Shown: piece by piece, positions 46,701 through 53,951 of the stretch
Numbering within the stretch: position 1 is the stretch's first letter
How the letters are laid out: each line of letters begins with the position of its first letter
From: Dermatemys mawii
Taxonomy: Eukaryota > Chordata > Testudines > Dermatemydidae
NCBI GenBank assembly: GCA_007922305.1
Contig: ML677365.1
Coordinates: 18,667,241 to 18,731,240 of the forward strand
Direction of reading: 5' to 3'
Length of the DNA: 64,000 bases
Notes under the pieces: model-generated
Told to the model about the DNA's origin: nothing
Seen by the model: the letters and a program-made list of their open reading frames with translations, nothing else
Database searches by the model: none
Program-made: the position numbers and the translations under genes

Positions 46701-47671
46701 GTTACAGAGTCGACGGGGATGCCGCTGGCGATCAATTTATCATGTCTTAACGAGACACGATAAATCGATCGCCATAAGATCCATCTCTCCCGGCTCTAGT
46801 GAAGACAAGCCCTTAAAGGAAGGTGTAAAAAGGTTAGTTTGTTTTTGTTACTTAAAGGCCATAAAAGGTAGAGATCACAAGGCTTGATTATATTAGCAAC
46901 TAGTCTTCATCTTATCCCAGAATCCTAGATACATTTTGTTGCTTAGACTTTATAGTGATGGGCACAGTATAAAATAATATCTATTTATAAAATAAAGTAT
47001 GAAAGACTTAAAACAGCCAGCTGAGAGGAGCGGAACGAGATTGGTCATGTATAAGCGCAGGCTACTTTTTTGTTGGAATAGATCCGGCTTTATTTTCACT
47101 TGTAACATCCTGTGTTACCCTACCCACACTATTGTATGTAGATTTTAAAAGTTATTTTTGTGGGGGGGGGGGATACCTCCCAAACACCTTAAATGCAAAC
47201 ACAACATAGAGACTGGACTCATCCCCTTTAGACAAATATATAACAGCTAATATGAAGATAATAAACCCAGCACCCCCACACCTCACGGCACCCTGTCTCG
47301 AAAGCCTGGGACTGATGAGTAACAAATCAGGACTGGGGAAGCCAAAGAGCCAAACTCTCCCTCCTTCCCCAAGCCTAGCCACAAATAACAAGGAGGGACT
47401 CTGCCCCCTCTCCCACCTCAATAGCAGGGGCTCCCGCCCCTCCTCCCGCTAACGGGACTCCGTCTGCCCCCCTCCCGCGCCCCAACAGCGAGGGCTTTGA
47501 CTGCCCCCCTCCTCCCCGCGCTCCAACAGCCCAGACCTCTCGGCCAGACGCGGGCGGGGGAGGGGAGCCCCAACGCCTGACCCTAGAAAGGCGTTGCGGG
47601 AGGGCCAGTCTAGGCACCCGGGGCAGGGGGCAGCGCACTCACCTGGCGTCCAGCCCGCGGCCTAGCATCAT
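16606..47671 (-). CDS. CIBAR1: CBY1-interacting BAR domain protein 1 (eight coding exons)
   Basis: CIBAR1 (FAM92A) is a BAR-domain protein that acts with Chibby (CBY1) at the ciliary base and has a reported mitochondrial membrane role. Exons on the minus strand: 47671-47643, 43812-43578, 38612-38544, 36594-36493, 30356-30252, 28646-28533, 26894-26775 and 16707-16606. They sum to 876 nt, 291 codons plus stop, with no internal stop and GT/AG at every intron. The BAR region covers about residues 10-220, including [17 protein letters not shown] and [17 protein letters not shown]. Exon 7 gives a linker with [16 protein letters not shown]. Exon 8 gives an acidic tail. The start, [10 protein letters not shown], was chosen by its likeness to the human MM-x-R start. 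The reading at the exon 4/5 junction (HII|AESDLQ) is two residues shorter than human as I recall it, so that boundary is the least certain. Introns are large and full of mobile elements. It converges on RBM12B. Confidence 0.93.
16931..17076. repeat. Foldback interspersed repeat (gtagcc...gttagtctg family), copy 1
   Basis: Arms 16941-16972 and 17006-17038 are near-perfect inverted copies around gactaacagacat, followed by agactaacacggcttcccctctgatac. The same family occurs at 32014-32104 and 56231-56451. It is common in turtle and archosaur genomes; its superfamily is not assigned here. Confidence 0.7.
17180..17460. mobile_element. Harbinger-like non-autonomous element fragment
   Basis: Contains internal inverted segments (caacctagctctttctaca against gtagctaggttgaagg; gtgctgaag / catgctgtagctatg) typical of the TTA-flanked small elements in this genome. 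Both ends are degraded. Confidence 0.5.
18200..19354 (+). mobile_element. L1/Tx1-like LINE, 5' portion of split copy
   Basis: Plus-strand translation contains LDAEKVFD (reverse-transcriptase catalytic-core neighbourhood), then [19 protein letters not shown] and later [20 protein letters not shown], blocks in the order expected for an L1/Tx1-group reverse transcriptase. Frameshifts and stops are frequent. The copy is interrupted at 19355 by a TTA-flanked element and resumes at 21353. Confidence 0.75.
19567..19877. mobile_element. hAT-type non-autonomous element with 8-bp target duplication
   Basis: A 311-bp element beginning caggggtcggcaacc and ending ggttgcctacccctg (inverted repeats), flanked by perfect gcatagag duplications at 19559-19566 and 19878-19885. 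The 8-bp duplication is diagnostic of hAT transposition. The right terminus plus duplication is repeated once more downstream. Confidence 0.88.
19856..19929 (+). repeat. 37-bp tandem duplication of the hAT right end and its target site
   Basis: The segment tgccataggttgcctacccc plus ctggcatagagcatc occurs at 19856 and again 37 bp later at 19893, so a second end at 19914 is followed by a third gcatagag (19915-19922). Confidence 0.85.
19960..21325 (-). mobile_element. Non-LTR LINE reverse transcriptase, antisense
   Basis: An open 113-codon stretch (21117-20776) contains [29 protein letters not shown] and [12 protein letters not shown], typical non-LTR reverse-transcriptase blocks. Diagnostic C-terminal motifs continue in broken frames to about 20000. 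It differs from the CR1 copies in the window; I do not assign a clade. Truncated and inactive. Confidence 0.8.
21353..21905 (+). mobile_element. L1/Tx1-like LINE, 3' portion of split copy
   Basis: Resumes the LINE interrupted at 19354: [20 protein letters not shown] is followed by a decayed ORF2 C-terminus in which a Cys-rich block, [17 protein letters not shown] in a shifted frame, can be read. It ends with taataaataattaaaaaaa, a plausible retroposed tail. Confidence 0.65.
22204..22403. mobile_element. TAA-flanked PIF/Harbinger-like small element
   Basis: A 200-bp element with ends ggcctgttctacacaca and tgtgtgataagccc, approximately inverted, and TAA duplications at 22201-22203 and 22404-22406. 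No coding capacity. Confidence 0.6.
22410..23840. other. CIBAR1: CIBAR1 intron 7 sequence, nothing recognised
   Basis: AT-rich with only short frames; no repeat or exon recognised. Confidence 0.4.
23863..25400 (-). pseudogene. Decayed gag-like retroelement region, antisense
   Basis: Several minus-strand open stretches (24150-23863, 24588-24286, 25393-25151) are rich in Pro, Ser and acidic residues and include the low-complexity phrase [19 protein letters not shown], reminiscent of gag-like proteins of DIRS or Ty3-type elements in reptiles. No polymerase or protease domain was seen with it. It is broken by stops and frameshifts and is treated as an inactive fragment. Confidence 0.4.
25401..26774. 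other. CIBAR1: CIBAR1 intron 7 sequence, no gene
   Basis: A 181-codon plus-strand frame (25726-26271) is Leu/Phe/Ser-rich with no recognisable domain and is judged to be chance in AT-rich DNA. Nothing else is recognised. Confidence 0.4.
26775..26894 (-). CDS. CIBAR1: CIBAR1 coding exon 7
   Basis: A 120-nt exon encoding [20 protein letters not shown] and then [20 protein letters not shown], the linker after the BAR domain. Acceptor cttgaacag, donor gtaaaa. The [15 protein letters not shown] block matches human exactly as I recall it; the Ser-rich end is divergent. Confidence 0.93.
27085..28360 (+). mobile_element. CR1-like LINE, 3' part of ORF2 and tail
   Basis: Plus-strand text follows the CR1 ORF2 order. 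A broken [20 protein letters not shown] block (27225-27285) is followed by the late region with [23 protein letters not shown] sequence at about 27670 and the conserved 3' segment of tandem RNA-binding-like text to about 28320. Many stops. It lies in CIBAR1 intron 6, antisense to the gene. Confidence 0.8.
28533..28646 (-). CDS. CIBAR1: CIBAR1 coding exon 6
   Basis: A 114-nt exon encoding [20 protein letters not shown] and then [18 protein letters not shown], the end of the BAR domain. Acceptor aatttttag, donor gtaaga. Confidence 0.93.
28863..29028. mobile_element. hAT-like small element
   Basis: The ends cagtgattctcaaacattt and caatttgagaacccctg are inverted repeats of the CAGTG..GAACC type. 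The 8-bp flanks do not match. A short AT-rich interior lies between. Confidence 0.6.
29029..30111. other. CIBAR1: CIBAR1 intron 5 sequence, nothing recognised
   Basis: AT-rich. A short acaaaacaaaac simple repeat lies near 29129-29144. No exon or element recognised. Confidence 0.4.
30112..30232 (-). mobile_element. Small interspersed repeat (tgaccatatgtcccaatttt family), copy 1
   Basis: Shares with 56676-56800 the order gtgaccagatgtc.cgattttatag, gacagtcc, ttttcttatataggc, cccccacccc, ttttcaca and ctgtctgg. Its edge lies about 20 nt from the CIBAR1 exon 5 donor. Confidence 0.65.
30252..30356 (-). CDS. CIBAR1: CIBAR1 coding exon 5
   Basis: A 105-nt exon encoding [20 protein letters not shown] and then [15 protein letters not shown], a BAR-domain helix. 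Acceptor tttttataag has a weak polypyrimidine tract; donor gtgtgt. A small interspersed repeat starts about 20 nt past the donor. Confidence 0.9.
30633..30966. mobile_element. hAT-type non-autonomous element with internal palindrome
   Basis: A 334-bp element. Ends cagtggtgggcaacctgtgg and gcaggttgcccaccactg are inverted repeats; flanks ctctaaag / ctctatgg agree at 6 of 8 positions. Two internal arms around ttcaccattcccagccaatg and its inverse form a long hairpin. GC-rich open frames here are spurious. Confidence 0.85.
30975..31835. other. CIBAR1: CIBAR1 intron 4 sequence, nothing recognised
   Basis: AT-rich; no gene or repeat recognised beyond short runs. Confidence 0.35.
32014..32104 (+). 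repeat. Foldback-family repeat inserted in the transposon's left arm, copy 2
   Basis: gtatcagaggggtagccatg ... ctgtggcaccttataaactaacag, a short copy of the family at 16931. It is flanked by a 13-bp duplication caaaaagggccaa at 32001-32013 and 32105-32117, while the opposite arm has the uninterrupted sequence. The insertion is therefore younger than the transposon. Confidence 0.8.
32741..35150 (-). pseudogene. Decayed gene inside the long-TIR element, uncharacterised family
   Basis: Minus-strand fragments in N-to-C order: [15 protein letters not shown] (about 34850-34806), LTQ/MTKQMCG and [10 protein letters not shown] (about 34735-34660), [14 protein letters not shown] text near 34070, NKSDITEF near 33880, [11 protein letters not shown] (about 33480-33445), [14 protein letters not shown] (about 33360-33330), and an [16 protein letters not shown]-terminal piece (about 32910-32865). 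The order of an H-x-x-x-EQS-(I/L)-N block, a TFGELAD block and a D-T-D-V block matches a large uncharacterised protein family that I recall from many invertebrate and fish genomes, often in multicopy loci. No name is claimed. Stops and frameshifts throughout: inactive here. Confidence 0.6.
33661..33845 (-). mobile_element. CR1 LINE 3'-end fragment
   Basis: The antisense CR1 tail: ttaagaacataaaaacggcc, atactgggtcagacc, then agcttctggcaaacag. It is inserted within the long-TIR element's decayed gene. Confidence 0.85.
36083..36278. mobile_element. Tc1/mariner-type (Tigger-like) small element
   Basis: Flanked by TA (36081-36082, 36279-36280). Ends cgggcatgtcgtgttttgca and gcaacatgcctg are weak inverted repeats, and ttccgcggtta / aaccgcgtaaagcgga form an internal inverted pair. 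No coding capacity. Confidence 0.6.
36493..36594 (-). CDS. CIBAR1: CIBAR1 coding exon 4
   Basis: A 102-nt exon encoding [20 protein letters not shown] and then [14 protein letters not shown]. Acceptor tatatttgcag. The donor begins gtatccttt, identical to the U12-type 5' splice-site consensus. The exact 3' boundary is less certain than the other exons. Confidence 0.88.
36720..36826. repeat. Low-copy palindromic repeat fragment (cctaatcctg...gggcccc)
   Basis: ggcctaatcctgtgaaacga ... atcaatgggcactgagagtg ... ttgcaggactgggcccc is a partial palindrome of a widely seen small reptile repeat; related pieces occur at 43009-43133 and 58975-59040. Confidence 0.4.
36900..38020 (+). mobile_element. CR1/L2-like LINE ORF2 fragment
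   Basis: Plus-strand text reads through ORF2 blocks in order: gaagactggaagaagaata (E-D-W-K-K) at about 37455, the ..gcctataattccct block, aagacaagtcttgtcaaaca, and the FADD-equivalent gctgataaagtttccagatg at about 37985. Heavily mutated. It lies in CIBAR1 intron 3, antisense to the gene. Confidence 0.75.
38544..38612 (-). CDS. CIBAR1: CIBAR1 coding exon 3
   Basis: A 69-nt, phase-0 exon encoding [20 protein letters not shown] plus LKR. Acceptor ttttccag, donor gtaggt. Too short for open-frame detection; found by homology to the BAR domain. Confidence 0.93.
38759..38788. repeat. (TA)n-rich simple repeat
   Basis: tatctatatctatatatata run, a microsatellite about 150 bp upstream of CIBAR1 exon 3. 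Confidence 0.9.
39256..39345 (+). repeat. Interspersed-repeat 3' end (aataaaagatattacctcac)
   Basis: ggcccaataaaagatattac, ctcacccacatggtgtctcc, then gatcaacacagttacaacat is a recurrent reptile repeat terminus similar in layout to the gactaacacggctacc family at 17050 and 56430. Confidence 0.5.
39567..39620. repeat. Short tandem repeat, period about 21 bp
   Basis: ctcttttatatagatatgcat, then ctcttttatatacatatgcat, then ctcttttatag: about 2.5 units. Confidence 0.8.
39625..41100. other. CIBAR1: CIBAR1 intron 2 sequence, nothing recognised
   Basis: AT-rich with short poly-purine runs (for example ggggggggaggagagggg near 40741); no gene or element recognised. Confidence 0.35.
41110..41463. mobile_element. 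GC-rich hAT-like repeat, truncated
   Basis: Begins agaggtgagaaaactacagt ccgcggggaccatcctgcc, the usual start of a reptile hAT-type repeat (cagaggtgggcaaactac), then GC-rich text with spurious frames. No matching right terminus was found. Confidence 0.6.
41477..41561. repeat. Perfect 25-bp inverted repeat (hairpin)
   Basis: Arms 41477-41501 (agactccaacttgttaagat...) and 41537-41561 are exact reverse complements separated by 35 nt. It lies between two GC-rich hAT-like repeats. Confidence 0.95.
41611..41940. mobile_element. hAT-like repeat (caggggtgggcaaacttttt)
   Basis: Starts caggggtgggcaaacttttt ggcccgaggg, a common hAT-type terminus, followed by C-rich text ending near cctgacaggacctgag. 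The right end is degraded. Confidence 0.6.
43009..43133. repeat. Palindromic small repeat
   Basis: ccccaatcctgcaaaa ... ttgactcacatgaatcatcc cattgaaattaagg ... caggagcctgattttggg is a diverged palindrome around cccattgaa. Confidence 0.5.
43578..43812 (-). CDS. CIBAR1: CIBAR1 coding exon 2, start of the BAR domain
   Basis: A 235-nt exon after acceptor ctctag, ending GAG before gtatag. It encodes residues 10-88, the most conserved part of the protein, including [20 protein letters not shown] and the [16 protein letters not shown] helix. Almost every residue matches human as I recall it. Confidence 0.96.
44305..44546. mobile_element. TTA-flanked PIF/Harbinger-like small element
   Basis: 242 bp; ends ggccttgtctacacta and tagtgtagaccaggct are inverted repeats; TTA at 44302-44304 and 44547-44549. 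The interior contains atcgatctattggggatcga, shared with the element nested at 53229. Confidence 0.85.
44640..44850 (-). mobile_element. MIR-type SINE, antisense
   Basis: gatggaaaaattgagacaca aagtggtgaattgcttt, then tgtgacagagctgggaacaa aagccaggtctcctgattc is the antisense of the MIR core (compare the sense copy at 57165). Confidence 0.6.
45200..46520. other. CIBAR1: CIBAR1 intron 1 sequence, nothing recognised
   Basis: AT-rich, no exon or repeat recognised. Confidence 0.35.
46529..46812. mobile_element. TTA-flanked PIF/Harbinger-like small element
   Basis: 284 bp; ends gggctgatcttcactag and ctagtgaagacaagccc are inverted repeats with two mismatches; TTA at 46526-46528 and 46813-46815. Internal palindromes include gccgtcctcacggc and taacgagacacgataaatcg. 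Confidence 0.88.
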
Positions 47672-47790
47672 GATGGCGGCCGGGAGAGAAGGGGAGCCGC
47701 GGCGCACGCTCCGCTTACACCCAGTTCCCATGGACACCGAGCGCCGCCCCCAGCCCGGGCAGCTGAGCCCGGCCCTCCCCCAATGCCTCT
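47400..47790 (-). promoter_or_regulatory. CIBAR1: CIBAR1 CpG island and promoter
   Basis: GC-rich, CpG-dense block around the first coding exon on the minus strand. The start codon is in the context gccgccatcatgatg, with a GCCATC YY1-like element at the ATG. The start site is expected between about 47680 and 47790. Open frames across it on both strands are compositional. Confidence 0.75.
47643..47671 (-). CDS. CIBAR1: CIBAR1 coding exon 1
   Basis: Encodes MMLGRGLDA plus two bases of the next codon, ending CCAG before donor gtgagt. The frame stays open upstream, but the double-ATG start in the CpG island matches the family. Joining to exon 2 restores Arg-Asp. Confidence 0.85.
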
Positions 47791-47869
47791 CTAGGGTACG
47801 AGTGAGACTGAACGGTGCCAAGCCCTCGTTGCCTCCCAGCAGGTGCCCTGTATAAGACATTAAGGACGG

Positions 47870-48990
47870 TTCTGTATCCTAATAACGACAACTTCTACCC
47901 ACCAGCCACATACTTCTCTTTTTCTAGGGCTGAGGACAAGGGAGCTCTGACATCCAGCTGGCACTACCATCCGGTGTTCCTCCAGAGTGCAGGGAGACTG
48001 TGCAGCATCCCTGGGTAAGAGATAGACAGCTGTGCTTCTAGTCTCTATGGATGGTCATCTGGCCCTGAGTTTAGAAATGTTCTTCTCACCATGAGGCCTC
48101 CAATACTCTCTTACCCAAAACCCATTGAAGACAAAGACTGACTGGACTAGGATTTTTGAATCAGACCCATACACTGTACATTGAACAACATGGGAGATAT
48201 GATCCTTGAGGGATGCTAGGAGTCTTTTAGGGATGCAAATAGTTGTTCATCATCACAGACTGGAATCTCTTGTGTGCAAGCCTCAAGCACACAAACCAGG
48301 GCAGAATCTGGCAGTCCAGAAATCATTTCAGCCACCCCGGGAGTGCAACCACCTCTGGACTGGAACGTAGCAGCATTTCAGTAATTAGCATATCCTGGAG
48401 ATATATGTAGAACATCACTGCAACATACAATCATCTTCATTTCAGATAATGGAACAGGCCAAGGGGGTTATTATAAACTGATCTACATGGGCACAGAGGT
48501 CCATCTGCAAGGATTAGCTTGCATTATCAGGGTCTTACCTGGTTTTGGTCTGTTGTATACCTGTTGGTCTGCCTGCTCCTTTTGACCCAGTACATATTGG
48601 TTTTATGTTTTATAATTTTATACCAATATTCCTATTTTAAATTGAATTATTTTTGTTTAAATTTGCAGACGTTTTCTTACGTATTGTCTTACATTCTTTA
48701 AGTTTATTATTATTTTATTTGCAGATGTAGCTATGCCAGCAGCCTCGCCATCTTTCTATCAAATTTGAGGCACATCAATCACAGTAGTATGCAGGTGCTC
48801 AACATTCTTAAATTGAGCATAAAAAATGTAAGTCCAGGTGAACTCTGCTGTTTCCATTCTAGCTTTAACAACTTCTATGTTGGATTTTAAAACGCCATTC
48901 CCCTCACCCCCAGCCCTCTCTGCTTTATTTTTGTTCATTTTTTGAAAAGAAGACCCTACAGTTCCCTTGCTTGAACCAAGGGTCTTGACA
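47870..48990. other. Upstream of CIBAR1, nothing recognised
   Basis: No exon with convincing splice sites and no recognised repeat. Confidence 0.35.
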
Positions 48991-49009
48991 AGCTCTATTT
49001 CTGTCTTTT

Positions 49010-50120
49010 TTTCTCAAGATCAAGAGACAGGTTCTGGGAGCAATTGTCAGCTAATGTAGCAGTTATCAGTTCCAGGTTCAGGGTTGTGACAGGGTCCCCA
49101 GAGTGTAACATGGACTGTGGGACTTGTTGAGCCCTCTGTCCTACTAACTGGAGCTGCCTCTCACACTGTGATGCTGATGTCAAGCTACAAAACTGGCAGG
49201 TACTGTGCTTACACAGACATCCACAAGCAAGGACACAGCCAACTGAGTTACATGAATGACCTCCCAACCATTCATGAACCAACAATAGAGAGACTCCAGC
49301 CAATTGCCCCCAGCTCCTGAGTCTTGCACCCTGAGACTGTACTGTCTTACCCTGCTCAAGGCTCCCTTGGGCAGTGCAAGTTCATTAAGTAGTTCACCAC
49401 TCCCTCAGTGTGGCGTGGACACACACTAGACTTTGTAAACTGAGCTGAGATTTCCCAAGTATTTCAACCAAAACACACTGTTTTAGGTAAAATATAAAAC
49501 AGATTTATTAACTGTAGAGAGAGAGATTTTAAGTGATTATAAATGGTGGCATAAAGATCAGAGATAGTTACCGTAAGAAAATAAAAAGTAAACATGCTTG
49601 CTAAATCCAAAATTTTTAGTCTAAGCAAAAATGGAATCATACAGCTTTTCTCATCCTGACAGATGGTACAAGCAGGTTACAGTTCCTTAATCCACAGGCC
49701 AGGACTACCTTCCAGCCAGGGACAAATCTTCCCCAGTTGAAAGTCTTTTTTCTCAAGACCTTATTCCAGGTGTTCGGGGCGGAAGGGGGGAGGAGGAGAA
49801 AAAGAGCACGTGATGACATCACTGTCTCTCTTTTATACTTTCTTCCAGTTTTCTGGAAAGACCTTTGCTGTTACTTGAGTAAGTCTGCCCCCAGGGCATT
49901 TGTGCCTCCTGCTCTGTTGGATAGTGGATTGTGTGTGTATGAGCCATTAATGTTGATTAATGTTGCTATTGATGGCTACTCCTTTGATGAAACTGAAAGG
50001 CTGGTTGTGGGTGTTCACAGCCTTACAGCACATTTAGTAATACTTCATAACTTCACGTACAGTGATAGTACATGCAGTCCAACAGAATATTAATGTTCAA
50101 CAGATCAAGATTCTTCAAAT
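49010..50120. mobile_element. Interspersed retroelement-type repeat, probably an LTR
   Basis: A long contiguous block (gggttgtgacagggtcccca ... taaaacagatttattaactg ... aagcaggttacagttccttaa ... ttctggaaagacctttgctg) of a kind found repeatedly in turtle genomes. Antisense aataaa-like text and lack of coding suggest an LTR or 3' UTR. It could be a solo LTR; the exact boundaries were not established. Confidence 0.4.
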
Positions 50121-50244
50121 TATACCTCACAAGGCATGCATTGTAAAAAAACATATAATTCACAGTGGTGAATATGGGGCCTCCAGGGTGCTACTTTGAG
50201 GTACAGAGTGTCAAAAGGGTGTTTAGTTAAAAACAAGTTCATTA

Positions 50245-50605
50245 GAAAAAAGTAAGAATATAAGAACGGCTATATTGGGTCAGACCAAAGGTCCATCTAG
50301 CTCAGTATCCTGTCTTCTGACAGTGGCCAATGAGGGAATGAACAGAAAAGGTAATCATCAAGTGATTCTCCTGTCACCCATTCCCAGCTTCTGGCAAACA
50401 GGGGTTAGGGACACCGTTCGTGCCCATCTTGGCTAATAGCCATTGATGTACCATTGCTCCATAAATTTATCGAGTTCTTTTTTTGAACCCTGTTATAGTC
50501 TTGGCTTTCACAACATCCTCTGGCAAGGCGTTTCACAGGTTGACTGCACTGTGTGAAAAAATTCTTCCTTTTGTTTGTTTTAAACCTGCTTCCTATGGAA
50601 GTTTT
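50245..50605 (-). mobile_element. CR1 LINE 3' end
   Basis: The antisense CR1 tail: aagaatataagaacggctat attgggtcagaccaaagg, gacagtggccaatgaggg, gctaatagccattgatg, gttatagtcttggctttcac and aacctgcttcctatgg. Longer than the copy at 33661. Confidence 0.9.
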
Positions 50606-50939
50606 GCCATGAAAGTAGGAATAGAATTTGACCCTAATCGAATATTTTATCTCTTTCCCCAGCAGTAGTATCAGGTTCCCAACAAATTGCTGTACCAGGA
50701 CACTAACTTTTGTAACACTGAATCAATTTCCTGCAATTGAAATGATGGCTTAAAATGGGATAATGCCAAGGATATTGATACGTGATAACAGCTACTTTAT
50801 TTATCTTAAAACTGTGCCTTTGACTAGATTAGAAAATCTTGTAAACTCATGGTTGGGCATTTTTTATGGATATTGAAAACTGCTAAACTTAAACTACTTT
50901 TGGTTATTTTGTTTAGGACTTGAAATACAGCAGTCTTCA

Positions 50940-51235
50940 AATATATAAAAAGTTGTCGTAAAGAGGATTGTGTTCAGTTGTTCTCCATGTCTGTCGATGG
51001 TAGGGTAAAAAGTAATCAGCTTATTCTGCAGCAAAGGAAATTTAGGTTAGACAGTAGGAAAATCTTTATAACTCTGAGCATAATTAATGGCACAGGTATG
51101 AAGACTCCAGTCTCAAACTCAGGCCCACAGGGTTATTGGGAAACAGTCTTCGCTGTCATGTAATACCAAATTATTGAATAACTGTGGAATTCGCAGACTT
51201 GGGTAAGACAGCTTCTAGAGTTCTATGACCTGCTT
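50940..51235 (+). mobile_element. CR1 LINE 3'-end fragment, sense
   Basis: Text such as gtaaagaggattgtgttcag ttgttctccatgtc and ctgcagcaaaggaaatttag gttagacagtagg follows a second CR1 3' subfamily, ending ctagagttctatgacctg. Confidence 0.75.
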
Positions 51236-51775
51236 CCTGATCAGCCAGATAATCTTGATCCTGATTACCTGGAAACCGTTTATAAACTTCCTGCTTCCTT
51301 TCTGGCCTTGTTTGAGCAATAAGCCATTCTGCGCTGGTTGTTTCTTGGACCCTGTTGGACTCTGCCGTGCTATATGTTCCTCTTGGATTGGATCTCCTGG
51401 CTATTGGACCTTTTGTGTGAACTCTGACCAATGATCTAGACTGGCCTTTGACCCACCTGACCCTTGGACATTATAGTTTGCTCAGGCCACCTGTGGCATC
51501 TGCTTAAATAATCCTTGACACCATATGGCTCTCTCCTCTTCAGTGTTGAAAGACCTAGCCAATCAGACTCAATAGAGAGTCCTTGTTTTTGGTCAGTGAT
51601 TATCAGAGCTCAGTCACTGATGAGCTGGTCTCAGAGCTAATCCTTAGGCCTGGTGTGGGGACAATGTTGCAGTGAAAACAGTTCAGGGTGCTGCATTAGC
51701 TGTGAGGTTCCCTGCTACCCAGTGAAATCACTAAGAGTTGGGCTAAGAAGTGGAACTTCAGAACACTGCATTACA

Positions 51776-51900
51776 GAAGTGGCAGTGAGTAGCAAAGACA
51801 GCAGTAGCAAGCAGCCAGCAGTGGCAGCAAAGACAATGGCAGAGATAACAGCAGCAGACATAAGCAGTCACAGAGGTGTGCAGCAGCAGCAGAGTCATGG
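51776..51900. repeat. CAG-rich degenerate triplet region
   Basis: Repeated agcagcag, agtagcaaagacagcag and gtgcagcagcagcag phrases over about 125 bp; not in a credible coding frame. Confidence 0.7.
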
Positions 51901-52138
51901 CTTGAAATGACACCCGCTTCTTTTCAGGAGAGGCAGGTGAACCCACATGAATGGCCCCTCTGAATTCTGAGCCTTAGCTGATCAAAGACAACGGGCTGTG
52001 AATAGGATGCAGTGGAAGGAAAAGGGAAGGGCATGTTAAAGGGACATTTGTTCATTGGATTTTCACACTGCAGATGGGAAAGTGAGGCAAAGCACACTGC
52101 CCAACATACTGTGGGTGTTTGCAAATGGTTACATATTT

Positions 52139-52410
52139 TTGAATGTGGTTGTGATATTTTGTCAAATTAACGCTGGATTCCCTTTCCCTTCTAATAAAAG
52201 CTTTCTTTTGTTATACACAGACTCAGCACATGTGAGAAGGGATGTATTGCCTCTTAGAAGTGCCCAGGATGGGGTTTAGTTTTCCCAGATTACTGAATGG
52301 GGGCTTGCACCAGTTCTGTTTTAGATTGTTAAGAGGAACCCCTAGGTATTGAACCGAGCCCTTGTTGTTTGCCTCCCCTTTCCAGAAGGCTTACATAAGC
52401 ATCAGGATGA
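52139..52410 (+). repeat. LTR-like interspersed repeat, copy A
   Basis: Matches copy B at 61137-61395 in the same orientation over about 270 bp: ttatacacagactcagca.., gtattgcctcttagaagtgccc, agttttcccagattactg, gggggcttgcaccagttctg, tattgaacc..gcccttgttg and agaaggcttacataag. Contains an aataaaag signal (52193), as LTRs often do. Confidence 0.6.
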
Positions 52411-52871
52411 ATGACATAAACATCAGTAACCAAGCCAATCATGAAGCACATGTTGCAGTATATAGTCAGGAGTGCACATGTTACTAAAGGTGTATAGAAG
52501 GAAGAGTTTTGTTATGTAACTTTGGATTTGTGATGAAGAAATAATTTGTTTTTTTTTACTGTGGCAGCCTTGGCCAGGTGGCTTCTGTTTACCCTGGCTG
52601 TGAACTGAGTGGCTTTGGGAAAATGCCCCTGCCTAGCCTTGCTAATGGGGGTTGCGCTTGGATAACACAGGAAACCCCATTTGGCAAGTCCTTCCAGGCA
52701 TCCTCCCCACCTTCTCAAGGTCATCCCTTCACCTACAACTGCAGCTACAACTCTGACTTTTTTCCCTCCAGATAGGTTTTTTCCCTCTAGTGGGCTTTGA
52801 CTCTGGGGCAGAGAATAATTTCATGGATGCCACCATAGCCCAAGTTCTTGGTCTCCTCATACAGTCTAAGA

Positions 52872-53951
52872 CAATGGTTCCCAAACTTTGACAACCTGTG
52901 AATCCCTTTCACTAAAATGTCAAATCTAGCAAACCCCATCCTAAAAATGAATATTTCCAGGGATTTTCTCCTTTACCCAAATTATAAAAGCAGTGATCTT
53001 GGAAATATAAAATTTGTTTTTATGACATGCTTATTACACACTATTTGTTATTAATTATTAATCATTATAGTATTTTTATTACATTATGAAAATGGCAACA
53101 CTCTTCCAAGGTCTCACTTTCATAGCTTGTTATCACTTTGAATAAGCTGTTATAACAAAACGCTTCTGTGTTTCATCAAGGAGTATCAGATGTGAAACAG
53201 CTTGAAGGTATTTAGGAAGCCAACTCAAAGGCCAGGTCTATGCTACCCGCCAGATCAATGGGTAGTGATCGATCTATTGGGGATCAATTTATTGCATTTA
53301 ATCTAGATGCGATAAATCGATCCCCGAGCACTCTCCCATAGACTTCGGTACTCCACTGATGCTGGATCAGTGGGTAGTGATTGATCTATCAGGGATCGAT
53401 TTATCGCATCAAGTCTAGGCACAATAAATTGATTCCCGAGCACTTTCCTGTTGACTCTGGTACTCCACTGCTTTGGTACTCCACTTACCGTGGTAAGTAG
53501 ACCTAAATACGTCAACTTCATCTACGCTATTCCCGTATCTGAAGTTGTGCATCTTAGGTTGATCTCCCCGCCAAGGTAGACCTGGATAAAGAGTTCCTCC
53601 TACACAAGCATTCAGGTCTCGAGCAGACTGGACAAACAATGCATGTTACAGCAAAGCTTAAGCTTGTTCTTCATAATAATTTTAAAAACAAAACTAGCTG
53701 CTTATTTAAGTAAGTTTAAAAACAACAAAAATTATCCATCTCCCTTTCCATTTCTTAAATGGAGTCTTGAAGTTTAAATCTCCTCAGTGTGATAGATATG
53801 CTTGCTTTGATCTGCTTAGCTCTTGGAAGTCTAAGATAGAGCTGCCTCGAGAGGGACAGCTCTGTCCACCATTAGGGTTTTTTTCCTGAGAACTCCCTGT
53901 AACATTTTGCGAACCCCCAGGGGTTCACAAACCTCAGTTTGGGAACCACTG
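52872..53951. mobile_element. hAT-type element with 8-bp target duplication, 1.08 kb
   Basis: Ends caatggttcccaaactttg and ctcagtttgggaaccactg are inverted repeats; gtctaaga is repeated exactly at 52864-52871 and 53952-53959. No transposase was seen. It is inserted in the gypsy protease-like region and contains a nested Harbinger-like element. Confidence 0.9.
53229..53588. mobile_element. Nested PIF/Harbinger-like element with internal 111-bp duplication
   Basis: Ends ccaggtctatgctacc and ccaaggtagacctgg are inverted repeats; no clear TWA duplication. The segment gatca(a/g)tgggtagtgat..atcgatctat(t/c).ggggatc..actccactg is present twice, starting at 53253 and 53364. Related in sequence to the 44305 element. 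Confidence 0.75.

Noticed and set aside
47639..47860. Longer CIBAR1 N-terminus starting at 47860
   Set aside because: The open frame crosses the CpG-rich 5' flank; conserved MM-x-R start at 47671 fits the known length.
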